Source of the DNA: Candidatus Roizmanbacteria bacterium RIFOXYC1_FULL_41_16
Lineage (GTDB): Bacteria > Patescibacteriota > Microgenomatia > UBA1406
DNA length: 47,876 bases
Assembly: GCA_001788295.1 (NCBI GenBank)
Contig: MGBO01000007.1
Span: 78,263 to 126,138, forward strand
Reading direction: 5' to 3'
The notes beneath the pieces are model-generated. The model worked only from the letters and a program-made list of their open reading frames with translations, was not told the origin of the DNA and ran no database searches. A program made the translations under genes and the position numbers. How positions within the stretch are numbered: position 1 is the first letter of the stretch; every line of letters begins with the position of its first letter. Positions 7,861 through 15,990 of the stretch are shown one piece after another.

Positions 7861-7920
7861 CGCTGACAGCAGATTAATCTCAAAAATAAGTTTATGTCGT
7901 TGGCCAAGAGTAATAACTAG

Positions 7921-8184
7921 CTCATAACCAATGAAGAATATATTCGCGATAAAAAGAAAATTGAAGATGAAATAATAGAACTAGAAAAAAGATTAAACAC
8001 AGTTGATAACAAAATCGAAAAAGCAAATGATCGAACCTACAAAAGAGAATTGTACAACGCTTTCTTGTGCTTCCTCGTTTCTTCAATTTCTCTTACTGTG
8101 CGCCTTCGGTGTCTTCTTTCGAACTCAATAATAGATGAGTTTATCAAATCTATGAGTGATTTTGCTAACTACTCGGCAATTTGA
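7921..8184 (+). other. Open reading stretch without a start codon, coiled-coil rich; possible gene fragment
   Basis: An 87-codon open stretch begins right after a TAG at 7918-7920 and ends with TGA at 8182-8184. It lacks an upstream ATG, GTG or TTG. The first ~40 codons are Glu/Lys-rich with heptad-like spacing (KKKIEDEIIELEKRL). The rest is hydrophobic. It may be a leftover of a gene cut by rearrangement, possibly a lost upstream part of the STAND-like locus, or chance. No P-loop is present in it. It fills most of the 407-nt gap between the divergent neighbours. Confidence 0.25.
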
Positions 8185-8190
8185 TACTAT
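8162..8190 (+). promoter_or_regulatory. Promoter of the STAND/HEPN-like gene
   Basis: -35 TTGCTA (8162-8167), 17-nt spacer, -10 TACTAT (8185-8190) with an extended TGA before it. Expected start near 8197, 16 nt before the ATG at 8213. Confidence 0.5.
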
Positions 8191-8212
8191 GGTCTATATT
8201 TGACAAGCTAGA

Positions 8213-11200
8213 ATGAGCAAATTTTTAGGGGGGAAGCTAGATAATCAGGAAATAAGACAAAGAATATATACGTATGAGTTTTCTTCTGGATACAAGCCTT
8301 CGAAAGAACTAGTTAATAGCGCAATTGAACAATTCTGGTTTCATGACTATTACAATAGCATTATTTCGGACGAGTGGTTTCTAGCAATATTCCCTAAATT
8401 TCTTGACAAACACAAGCCGGGTAAATTCAATCGCTATGATTTCTATGCCTTTCTGATTAATCAAATTACTGAAAACAAAACAGAAAGGCTAGGATTACAA
8501 AGAATCGCTTTGGAGTTTGAAAAAGCACAGGTCGATAGAATAAAAACAGATGCCTACGAACATTTTCTGGAAGATATAGAAGCTCCAGATGGCTTATTTA
8601 GCATTTCATGGTTTGAAAATAAAAGATTAGCAAAGATTGTTAAAGAGGATAATAAAAGTTTATTTGCTTGGGAACATCACACCCTCACGGAGTTTTTAGT
8701 GGCCGAATTTTTGATTCAGCAAAAGAACTCATTTCAAGAATTTCAAAAGCTAGCGATACTAAGCCAAGAAGGGATTGTTGCTTTCAAACCTTCCTGGTCC
8801 GGGGTATTACGCTTTCTTATGGAGTCGAAGTACGCGCAAGAAATAACCGCTTGGCTTATGCAGTTTTTAGATGAGTATTCAGATAATATTGACGATAATT
8901 TAGCGGAATTATTGGTATTCGAAGGGCTTAATACTAGCAAATCTTTCTATTTTAGAATTTTCAACTTGGTTTACAACACCTATTTTGAGCGACAGGTCTG
9001 GCTTCCTATATGGACAAGGCACCGACTCTCACGATTTGTTGATACAGAAATTTACAAAAGACTAAAGACTGATATTAAGAAATGGCCCCAGCAAACTGAG
9101 ACTTATGTCAAAAGAAGTAACGCGATTATGGTTATTGAGGGTTTGCTTGAAAATAAGAACTCGTTGTTAACCACAAAAGAAAAAGAGTACTGGAAAAAAA
9201 CACTCGTTAATTTCTGTAACAAACCTGGAGATGGAGGAAATGGTGTATTACAAAGAACTTGTCTATCTGCACTGGCCTACTTTAAAGATGGGAGTATTAT
9301 TCCTAAAGTTGCCAAAAGCTGCTTTGAGAATACTCAAGACTCTCTGGTAAGAGATGAATTCATTCAGCTCTGTTATAACTCTGCGCCCAACTCAAGATAC
9401 GCAATTGACTATTTAGTTGAGGGTATAAAAAAGGGTGCAACAATTTATGCACGGCACGGTTTATATGAAATAACCACAAAATCAGCGATTAAGTATTTCC
9501 TTAAAAAGATAATCAAAGATAATGGATTTTGGACTAAGTTTATTGACCATGAGAGCATTTTTGATAAAGAGGATGGAGACAAGCGACTTCTTGCAAATAT
9601 AACGAGAAATGTAGATAGAGAAGTAATCAAACTTCTTAAAAAGAATATCTTTGGCATATTTGCTATTCCGAACTTTTATCAGGAAAACAAATCTAGTTTT
9701 ATTAGGAAGATTGTTCAGATAATTAATAAACACGATTCCGGCTTTCTGTCTGAAATATTGAAATTAATAAATAAGCAGGATAACGACGATAAAATAGCAC
9801 ACCTGTTTTTCGATTTTGAGGAAATCCTAGCAATACTTCTTACTCCACAAAACGTAGCAGAGTATTTCAAGCAATTAGAGGAGATTGAAGAAAGACATAA
9901 AGAAAGGGTTATATATACAGCTCGACGGATTAATAGCAAAATAGGTAGGGCTGTGTACCAGAAAGCTGTGCAATTAAAACTAATTGAGCCGCTAAACGAA
10001 CAAACAGCTATTACTAACTGGGAGAAACAACAAGAGCAGCAAAAGCAAAATAAATTAGACGAATTCTTAAGATTGCTTGAACCAGCACCGGGAAAATATA
10101 TTCCCAGCGTTTTTGAATATTACACTCAAAATCAAAAAGAGTTTGATGAATTTTTTAAAACAAAAAAGGGACAGAGAGCAGAAAAACGACTTCTCAAATT
10201 AGTCCTGGATGAGGGTCTCAAAAAAATTGACCCACGTAAATTTACGGTTACCATTCCAAACAAAAAAGCAGGCAATAGCCAGTTCACTTGGAGTACATCA
10301 GCCTCTTATTTTGGAGATATGCTTTCTGTGCTAAAGATACTTGCCCCGGAGCAAATAAAAAAATATAGGCAAAAAATTATTGATTTTATTCCCTATGCTT
10401 TTTCTGACGATATGGGTCAAATTTTAGAGTTGGTTTCAGAAATATCCGATAAAGATTTGGAATTTGTAAACAAAGTTATGGGTAACCCAAAAGATGATAG
10501 GCGATACCTAATCCCTAGTTCATATATTTATATTGTTGAGCAGCTATTAAAAAGGAGGTACAGACTGTTACAAAGTAAAGAAATAATTAAATCTTTTATT
10601 GGTGATCAAAATATTGGAGACTATAACCAGCGTTCTGCACTCAAAACTTTTGGATTGTTTTTGAATAAAAAAAACACAGAGTCCAAAAAATTCCTGCAGG
10701 CAATTTTTGCCAAAAGGGACAAAAGCAATCACAACAAGCAATTGGGTAATATAGCCAACAGCTTATTAATTAGTGTTTATGAAGACGAAGAGGCAATAAA
10801 CTGGAGGTTCAAAAAGATTAAAGAACCTTTAGCTTTTGAAGGAAGAAAGCTTGATGGGGAATTTCATGAAGTTGGGCCAATTGAGAATGAATTAGATACA
10901 TTAGCTTTTGCTGGACCACTAATTAACTTGAAAAATGAAACGTACCTACCAAAGTTTCTGAAGCTACTTGATCACTCTTTTAAACTACAGGAAGAAAAAC
11001 AAGGTAAAAATTACAGTGGTTATATTAATTATATCTGGAGAATAGTAACAAAGAATTTAGAGAATCTTCAAGAAACCGGATCATTTAGGCCGTTAATGTA
11101 TTTCAATGCCTGGCTACTAATGCAGAAAAACCATCCAAACTTAAATTGGCTTAAATTGCACATAGAAAACAGTAGAAGACGGTACATTAATGATGTAAAC

Positions 11201-11662
11201 CCAAAATTCCAATTAAATAGAGATCTTGAGAATAGTATTGAACTACTTTGTAGGTCAAATGATCCTGCTCAAAAAATAGCATGTGCTTTATTCAAATCTC
11301 AATTAGTTGAGCAAAAGCTGAAAGAATTACTTAAAGGTTTAGCATTATATACATCATTAATTACCAGACGGCACAAGATCAAAAAAAAAGTTGATTATGA
11401 CGATTTTATACGTTTTACACTTGGAGATCTATTGATGTTACTAAATAAATATGAAGATAGTAATGAAGACAGTGATATAAAAAAATTAAGAAGTGAAATT
11501 AGTAATTTAAATGGTATACGTAAAAAGTTCACGCATCATTTATACGAGCAGACTAAAACTACTCAAGATTTGTTTAACGAGGCAAAAACTAGCATCAATT
11601 CTTCTTATAGAGCACTACAATTAATGCAGAGCGTTTGGATAAAAGTGTTAGCAATGAACTAA
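8213..11662 (+). CDS. Large STAND/NACHT-like protein lacking the ATPase core, with C-terminal HEPN-like domain
   Basis: 1149 residues. Residues ~30-175 resemble the part of NACHT-type STAND ATPases that follows the P-loop domain; FAWEHHTLTEFLVAEFL (151-167) matches the conserved 'F.H.tfqEylaA..l' helix. No Walker A or Walker B motif precedes it. The middle (~180-1020) is a long helical stretch, probably repeat-type sensor helices. The C-terminal ~100 residues are helical and contain R1103-x4-H1108 (NGIRKKFTHH), the Rx4-6H signature of HEPN ribonucleases. Proteins pairing STAND and HEPN modules are often anti-phage systems. The N-terminus may be lost, although a good promoter sits 16 nt upstream. 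It ends 1 nt from the 3' end of tRNA-Glu. Confidence 0.55.
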   Translation: MSKFLGGKLDNQEIRQRIYTYEFSSGYKPSKELVNSAIEQFWFHDYYNSIISDEWFLAIFPKFLDKHKPGKFNRYDFYAFLINQITENKTERLGLQRIALEFEKAQVDRIKTDAYEHFLEDIEAPDGLFSISWFENKRLAKIVKEDNKSLFAWEHHTLTEFLVAEFLIQQKNSFQEFQKLAILSQEGIVAFKPSWSGVLRFLMESKYAQEITAWLMQFLDEYSDNIDDNLAELLVFEGLNTSKSFYFRIFNLVYNTYFERQVWLPIWTRHRLSRFVDTEIYKRLKTDIKKWPQQTETYVKRSNAIMVIEGLLENKNSLLTTKEKEYWKKTLVNFCNKPGDGGNGVLQRTCLSALAYFKDGSIIPKVAKSCFENTQDSLVRDEFIQLCYNSAPNSRYAIDYLVEGIKKGATIYARHGLYEITTKSAIKYFLKKIIKDNGFWTKFIDHESIFDKEDGDKRLLANITRNVDREVIKLLKKNIFGIFAIPNFYQENKSSFIRKIVQIINKHDSGFLSEILKLINKQDNDDKIAHLFFDFEEILAILLTPQNVAEYFKQLEEIEERHKERVIYTARRINSKIGRAVYQKAVQLKLIEPLNEQTAITNWEKQQEQQKQNKLDEFLRLLEPAPGKYIPSVFEYYTQNQKEFDEFFKTKKGQRAEKRLLKLVLDEGLKKIDPRKFTVTIPNKKAGNSQFTWSTSASYFGDMLSVLKILAPEQIKKYRQKIIDFIPYAFSDDMGQILELVSEISDKDLEFVNKVMGNPKDDRRYLIPSSYIYIVEQLLKRRYRLLQSKEIIKSFIGDQNIGDYNQRSALKTFGLFLNKKNTESKKFLQAIFAKRDKSNHNKQLGNIANSLLISVYEDEEAINWRFKKIKEPLAFEGRKLDGEFHEVGPIENELDTLAFAGPLINLKNETYLPKFLKLLDHSFKLQEEKQGKNYSGYINYIWRIVTKNLENLQETGSFRPLMYFNAWLLMQKNHPNLNWLKLHIENSRRRYINDVNPKFQLNRDLENSIELLCRSNDPAQKIACALFKSQLVEQKLKELLKGLALYTSLITRRHKIKKKVDYDDFIRFTLGDLLMLLNKYEDSNEDSDIKKLRSEISNLNGIRKKFTHHLYEQTKTTQDLFNEAKTSINSSYRALQLMQSVWIKVLAMN

Positions 11663-11663
11663 G

Positions 11664-11736
11664 TGCTCTCAACGGGATTCGAACCCGTGTCTGCGCCGTG
11701 AGAGGGCGCTGTCCTAGGCCACTAGACTATGAGAGC
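11664..11736 (-). tRNA. tRNA-Glu (anticodon CTC)
   Basis: Read on the minus strand: 7-bp acceptor GCTCTCA/TGAGAGC, D-arm GTCTAGTGGCCTAGGAC as in bacterial tRNA-Glu, anticodon stem GCGCC/GGCGC with loop CTCTCAC giving CTC, T-arm CGGGT/CCCGT around TCGAATC... and discriminator A. 73 nt without an encoded CCA. Its first 15 nt are also the last codons and the stop of the upstream GIY-YIG gene. Its 3' end abuts the STAND-like gene tail to tail. Confidence 0.95.
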
Positions 11737-11970
11737 AAATAAACGTTCAATTTTGGCTCTTTTCTTCCAAGACTTAATCTCTTTCTCTCTTTTTCTTGCT
11801 TCTTTGAGAGTGTTATATTCCTCTGAATATTTTAGCAACCAAGGGCTGTAGATTCTAGTATATTTACTTAAACCAGCGTTGTGTTCGCTAACTCGGCGTT
11901 TCAGGTTGTTAGTACAGCCAATGTAATAACTTGAGTTCTTAAGTGAAATTAAAACGTATGTGTAATACAT
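11722..11970 (-). CDS. Small GIY-YIG nuclease-superfamily protein
   Basis: 82 residues, the usual size of UPF0213/YhbQ-like single-domain GIY-YIG proteins. TYVLISLKNSSYYIGCT (4-20) holds the GIY and YIG strands, NLKRRVSEHN the catalytic Arg and following His, and a Lys/Glu-rich helix follows. The last four codons (GCT CTC ATA GTC) and the stop TAG are the first 15 nt of tRNA-Glu, so the protein's end is encoded by the acceptor and D-arm of the tRNA. The two are likely on one transcript, and tRNA 5' processing would cut the mRNA before the stop codon. Function of these proteins in cells is mostly unknown; DNA repair or structure-specific cleavage is proposed. Confidence 0.85.
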   Translation of the reverse strand: MYYTYVLISLKNSSYYIGCTNNLKRRVSEHNAGLSKYTRIYSPWLLKYSEEYNTLKEARKREKEIKSWKKRAKIERLFALIV

Positions 11971-11987
11971 ATGTATTTAAGCAAAGC

Positions 11988-12041
11988 CACTAGATGCCGT
12001 AGGCATGCACGATCCGCCAATAGGCGGAATCGGCACTAGTG
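11988..12041. repeat. Nested palindromic intergenic element upstream of greA
   Basis: CACTAG at 11988-11993 and CTAGTG at 12036-12041 form the outer arms. Inside are ATGCC/GGCAT and TCCGCC/GGCGGA (12013-12018 and 12023-12028). The inner hairpin resembles the one at 1134-1151. It may be a REP-like dispersed element. It is not followed by a T-run. Confidence 0.45.
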
Positions 12042-12049
12042 AGAGCAGA

Positions 12050-12078
12050 TTGACAAATACTCTCTTGTCAAGTAGATT
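12050..12078 (+). promoter_or_regulatory. greA promoter with overlapping dyad; predicted leaderless start
   Basis: -35 TTGACA (12050-12055), 17-nt spacer, -10 TAGATT (12073-12078). The -10 ends 7 nt before the ATG at 12086, so the transcript would begin at or next to the start codon. TTGACAA (12050-12056) and TTGTCAA (12065-12071) form an inverted repeat covering the -35 and spacer, a place where a repressor could bind. Confidence 0.65.
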
Positions 12079-12085
12079 ATAGCAA

Positions 12086-12547
12086 ATGAACAACCGTCCT
12101 AAGGCAATTTTAACCCCTGATGGTAAGGGTAAATTGGAAGCCGAATTGGCTGATTTGCGACGGCGCCGTCCGCAAATTGTTGAAGAAGTGCAACGGGCCC
12201 GAGCCTTGGGTGATTTGCGTGAAAACAGCGCTTATCAGGCCAATAAAGATAAGATGCGCCAAACCGATCGCCGGATTACTCATCTAGAATTGTTATTGCG
12301 CAACAGTCTGGTAGTTGAAAAAACCGATACCAAGGCAGTACAATTAGGGAGTCAGATTAAAACCGAAATTAATGGCCAAACTGTTGTTTTTGCTTTGGTT
12401 GGCGAGAGCGAAGCTGATCCCAAAAACCACCGGATTTCGTTGCATTCGCCGCTCGGTAAGGCTTTTTTAAACAGGCAAAAAAACGAGTTGGTAAAAGTAA
12501 TCACTCCTGGAGGAGAAAGCATTTATAAAATTTTAGAGATTGAATAA
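12086..12547 (+). CDS. greA: Transcription elongation factor GreA
   Basis: 153 residues against 158 in E. coli. The N-terminal coiled coil has the tip motif ALGDLRENSAY (40-50) with acidic residues Asp43 and Glu46 that enter the RNA polymerase secondary channel. The C-terminal FKBP-like domain ends with RISLHSPLGKAFL and the usual ITPGGESIYKI strand. GreA stimulates transcript cleavage by stalled RNA polymerase. It is the first gene of a cluster with lysS 3 nt downstream. The promoter places the transcription start at about the ATG. Confidence 0.95.
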   Translation: MNNRPKAILTPDGKGKLEAELADLRRRRPQIVEEVQRARALGDLRENSAYQANKDKMRQTDRRITHLELLLRNSLVVEKTDTKAVQLGSQIKTEINGQTVVFALVGESEADPKNHRISLHSPLGKAFLNRQKNELVKVITPGGESIYKILEIE

Positions 12548-12550
12548 AAA

Positions 12551-14089
12551 ATGATTAAAGCCGATGATCTTCTGGGTCAGCGTCAAAGACGTTTAGATAA
12601 CTTAAAAGCCCTAGAAAAACTAGGTATAGAAATTTATCCTGCCAAAGCTAAAAAACAAGTTGCCAACCAAAATTTAATTACTGATTTTGCCAAGTGGAAA
12701 GAAAAAACGGTTGTCCAGTCCGGTCGCCTTACTTCCTGGCGCGATCACGGCAAAATGGTTTTTGCCGATCTGATGGATTATTCGGCCAAAATTCAATTAT
12801 GGTTAAAAAAAGACGGTCTTAAAGCCGATTTAACTCAAGGTTTTTTAGGATGGAGAGAGCTTAAGTTATTAGATGTGGGTGATTTTATTGAGGTTACCTC
12901 AACAGTAACCAAAACCAGCAGCGGGCAAGTGTCTTTGCTGGTTGACAGAGTGCGTTTGCTGGCCAAAAGCCTGCGGCCAATTCCCTGGCAATTATCAGAC
13001 AAAGAGCAGTTGCTAAGGCGGCGGTATCTGGATTTTAATATCAATCCAGAAAAAAAAGCCCTTTTTGAGCGCAAAGCCAAGTTCTGGGAAGCTCAGCGCC
13101 GGTTTTTGGCAGATCACGGCTTTGTAGAAATTGAAACTCCGGTTTTGGAGCATGTCACCGGCGGCGCCGATGCCCGGCCGTTTACCACTTTTCACAATGA
13201 TCTGGGCGAGTCCCTTTATCTGCGCATTTCCACTGAATTATTTCAAAAACGGTTGATTGCCTCAGGTTTTGAAAAGATCTATACTTTTGGCCCTAATTTT
13301 CGCAACGAAGGCATCAGTGAAGAGCATTTACAGGAATATTATCAGGTGGAATGGTATTGGGCCTATGCTTCTTATCGGGAAAATATGATTCTGGTCCGCG
13401 ATCTGTTTCGCTATATTGCCAAAGAGGTTTATGGTAAAACCAAATTTGAAAGTCGAGGTCATTCATTTGATTTAAGTGATGATTGGTCGGAGATTGATTA
13501 TGTCAAAGCGATCAAAGAAAAGTTCAAAATTGATATTTTCAAAAGTACAGAGGCAGAGATTATGGCTGTTCTAAAAGACCAAAAGGTAATTTTATCAGGC
13601 AAGGTGAATCGTAACCGGATGATTGATAATCTGTGGAAATTAATCCGCAAAACCGTTTCCGGCCCGGCTTTTCTGATCAATGAACCGGTCTTTATGTCGC
13701 CTCTGGCTAAGGCTAAAATTAATGATCCCTTGCTGACGGAGCGTTTTCATGTCATTATTGCCGGCTCCGAGCTTGGCAACGGTTATTCGGAAATCAACGA
13801 TCCGCAGCAGCAACTGGCGCGTTTTCTAGAGCAGCAACAGTTACGGGAAAAAGGTGACGACGAAGCGCAAATGTTGGATTTGGATTATGTCGAAATGCTG
13901 GAATACGGTATGCCGCCGGTTTCCGGTTACGGCCAAAGCGAGCGGATCTTCTGGACTTTGGAAAACGTGAGCGCCCGTGAAGGCACGCTTTTTCCGCTCA
14001 TGGCTTATTCTCTGGAGGAAAATACCAGCAAAATCTATGGTCAAAAAGTAACCAAATATACCAAAAATAATGAACAAAAGACCGATTAA
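12551..14089 (+). CDS. lysS: Lysyl-tRNA synthetase, class II
   Basis: 512 residues, normal for LysS (505 in E. coli). Residues ~55-140 form the OB-fold anticodon-binding domain. The class II catalytic core follows with ARPFTTFHN (208-216), motif 2 FRNEG (250-254), and motif 3 GYGQSER (459-465) with the ATP-binding Arg465. The motif-3 wording differs from the GxGIGIDR of most bacteria but keeps GxGxxxR. It attaches lysine to tRNA-Lys. The last 20 nt overlap the following HAD gene. Confidence 0.95.
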   Translation: MIKADDLLGQRQRRLDNLKALEKLGIEIYPAKAKKQVANQNLITDFAKWKEKTVVQSGRLTSWRDHGKMVFADLMDYSAKIQLWLKKDGLKADLTQGFLGWRELKLLDVGDFIEVTSTVTKTSSGQVSLLVDRVRLLAKSLRPIPWQLSDKEQLLRRRYLDFNINPEKKALFERKAKFWEAQRRFLADHGFVEIETPVLEHVTGGADARPFTTFHNDLGESLYLRISTELFQKRLIASGFEKIYTFGPNFRNEGISEEHLQEYYQVEWYWAYASYRENMILVRDLFRYIAKEVYGKTKFESRGHSFDLSDDWSEIDYVKAIKEKFKIDIFKSTEAEIMAVLKDQKVILSGKVNRNRMIDNLWKLIRKTVSGPAFLINEPVFMSPLAKAKINDPLLTERFHVIIAGSELGNGYSEINDPQQQLARFLEQQQLREKGDDEAQMLDLDYVEMLEYGMPPVSGYGQSERIFWTLENVSAREGTLFPLMAYSLEENTSKIYGQKVTKYTKNNEQKTD

Positions 14090-14738
14090 AAATATCATCT
14101 GGGATGTCGACGGCACGCTTTATCAAAATATTCCGGCACTGAAGCCTTATTACAATCAGTTTAAGATTGATTATTTAGCCAAATATCTGCCCCAATTGTC
14201 TGTTAAAGACAGAGAATTGCGTTTTCAAAAAACCAAAGCCGAATTAAAATCTAATACTAAAACCATTGCCCAAATGACCGGCAAAAGCATTACCGAAGTT
14301 GGGCAGGAGTTTGAATTATATATTCCCAAGAAAAAATACATACGCCAAGATCCGCACTTAGTTGAACTTTTTGCCAGCTTAATCGGCAAAAAACAGATCA
14401 AAAATTTCGCTTTGCGTAACGGCATGACCAAAGTAACCAAAGACATTATTGATTGGGTTGGTCTAAAAGAAAGTGATTTTGTTGAAATTGTGGGGATGTT
14501 TGATCGTTTTGCCGATAGCAAGCCGGACGACAGCGGCTATCGCTATTTATTAGAAAAATATCATCTGGTTCTCGAAACTACTTTGGCAATTGGCGACAGG
14601 ATTAATGTTGATCTTGTTCCGGCTAAAAAGTTAGGGATGCAAACAGCTTTGGTTTGGCAAAAAAGCGTTCCTGAAGAAAGTAAAGATGTTGTTGATTTTG
14701 TCCTACCCACAGTTTACGATCTGGCCTCGATTCTATGA
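14070..14738 (+). CDS. HAD-superfamily hydrolase
   Basis: 222 residues. Motif I DVDGT is at 12-16 with nucleophile Asp12 and general acid Asp14, and a helical cap region follows (about 20-120). Motif IV is GDRINVDLVPAKKLGM, with the Mg-binding acids, near residue 170-185. The layout is that of phosphoglycolate-phosphatase-like or pyrimidine 5'-nucleotidase-like HADs; the substrate cannot be named. It overlaps lysS by 20 nt and shares an ATGA overlap with rdgB, so it sits in the greA-secA transcription unit. A role in nucleotide or metabolite house-cleaning beside rdgB is plausible. Confidence 0.85.
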   Translation: MNKRPIKNIIWDVDGTLYQNIPALKPYYNQFKIDYLAKYLPQLSVKDRELRFQKTKAELKSNTKTIAQMTGKSITEVGQEFELYIPKKKYIRQDPHLVELFASLIGKKQIKNFALRNGMTKVTKDIIDWVGLKESDFVEIVGMFDRFADSKPDDSGYRYLLEKYHLVLETTLAIGDRINVDLVPAKKLGMQTALVWQKSVPEESKDVVDFVLPTVYDLASIL

Positions 14739-15349
14739 CAAAATTACTGCTGGCCACAAGTAATCCGGGAAAATTAGCCGAGATGCGTCAGGGACTCACT
14801 GATTTGTTAAAAAAGGGCTGGCAATTGTTGAGTTTAGCCGATCTGGAGATTTCACAATCACCTGAAGAAACCGGCCAGAGTTTTAAGGAAAACGCCGAAC
14901 TCAAAGCCCGCTATTATGCTCAAAAAACCCGATTACCGGTTTTAGCCGATGACGGTGGTTTTGTCATCCCTTATTTAAATGGTGAACCTGGAGTTCGCTC
15001 AGCCCGCTGGTTGGGCAACGATTCTTCCGAAAATAATCTAATTAAACATACTTTAAACAAACTAGAAAACGCCAGAGATAAACAACGTCAGGCCTATCTT
15101 GAATTGGTTGTTTGTTTTTATGATCCGGTCAAAGAAATACTCTTGTTTGAAAACGAAAAGATAGCGGGGATCGTGGCCGGCAAGCCGAGTGCCAAACGTG
15201 TTTTTGGATTTCCTTATCGCGCTTTACTCAAAGTCGAGCCTTTTAATCAATATTACGATGAATTAAGTCCAAAACAGCATTTCCAAGTTAATCATCGTTT
15301 GAGAGCTTTAAAGAAGCTTAGAAATCAGTTAGATCAGTATTATGAATAA
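14735..15349 (+). CDS. rdgB: RdgB/HAM1-type non-canonical purine NTP pyrophosphatase
   Basis: 204 residues, as in the family (~197). TSNPGK (8-13) is the conserved phosphate-binding motif, and Asp72-Asp73 in ADDGG match the catalytic ADDSG motif with Ser replaced by Gly. RSARW (88-92) matches the YSARW signature. The late motifs are altered: GFPYRALL stands where GYDPIF is usual, and VNHRLRAL where SHRGKAL is usual. The family hydrolyses dITP, XTP and ITP to monophosphates to keep them out of nucleic acids. The altered pocket residues could change specificity. Start ATG overlaps the previous stop (ATGA). Confidence 0.85.
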   Translation: MTKLLLATSNPGKLAEMRQGLTDLLKKGWQLLSLADLEISQSPEETGQSFKENAELKARYYAQKTRLPVLADDGGFVIPYLNGEPGVRSARWLGNDSSENNLIKHTLNKLENARDKQRQAYLELVVCFYDPVKEILLFENEKIAGIVAGKPSAKRVFGFPYRALLKVEPFNQYYDELSPKQHFQVNHRLRALKKLRNQLDQYYE

Positions 15350-15986
15350 TTTAATTAATTACGGCCAGCATTTCTTAGTTGATAAAAAAGTGATTCGGGA
15401 TTTTTTGCAAAAATGTGATTTGCAGTCCCATGAGTCGGTTTTGGAAATCGGACCGGGCCAAGGCGTGCTTACTGGCGAGTTAGCTGCTAAAGCCAAAAGT
15501 ATTACCGCGGTGGAAATAGATCAAAGGCTAAAACCAAAACTAGATAAGCTAATTAAGCAATTCTCTAATCTTTCTGTAATTTATCAAAATGCTTTAAAGC
15601 TACAAAACTTTGATTACGATTTGGTCTGTGGCGCGCTTTCCTATGCCATTTTTGAGCCCTTGGTAATTAAACTAATTAAAAATATGCAATTTGCTCGGGC
15701 GGTTTTTTTGGTAAGCGATAAAGTGCGGGAGTCGCAAAAAGAAGAAACTGGTTTATTATTTTATTTGTTAAATGCTTTTTTCAAGATTGATTTTAGTCAG
15801 CGTGTGTTACCGGCGGCTTTTACGCCCAAACCACGAACCGCCGGAGTGATAATTAAATTAATTCCGAGCATTCCCAAAGATAAACGCTTTTTGCTTTGGC
15901 GAGAACGGTTTTTAAAAGACAAAACCGTTTGGCAGCAAAATAACGCCAGTCTTTCAGAATTTGACCGGCAAATATTATATACTTGA
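15342..15986 (+). CDS. Divergent, short KsgA/RsmA-like rRNA adenine methyltransferase
   Basis: 214 residues against ~270 for KsgA. The start is canonical: NYGQHFLVD, then AdoMet motif I EIGPGQGVLTGEL (35-47) and VEID (57-60). The catalytic motif IV, normally N-L/I-P-Y/F, reads GALSY at 97-101, so the key Asn and Pro are missing. PKPRTAGVII matches the KsgA region after the core. The C-terminal helical domain is shortened. It may be a KsgA with altered chemistry or an inactive rRNA-binding relative. It overlaps rdgB by 8 nt. Confidence 0.75.
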   Translation: MNNLINYGQHFLVDKKVIRDFLQKCDLQSHESVLEIGPGQGVLTGELAAKAKSITAVEIDQRLKPKLDKLIKQFSNLSVIYQNALKLQNFDYDLVCGALSYAIFEPLVIKLIKNMQFARAVFLVSDKVRESQKEETGLLFYLLNAFFKIDFSQRVLPAAFTPKPRTAGVIIKLIPSIPKDKRFLLWRERFLKDKTVWQQNNASLSEFDRQILYT

Positions 15987-15990
15987 GTCT

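Noticed and set aside
15961-15990. TTG start for serS giving ten more residues
   Set aside because: It overlaps the upstream gene and the extra residues are not family-like; ATG at 15991 gives the standard SerRS beginning.
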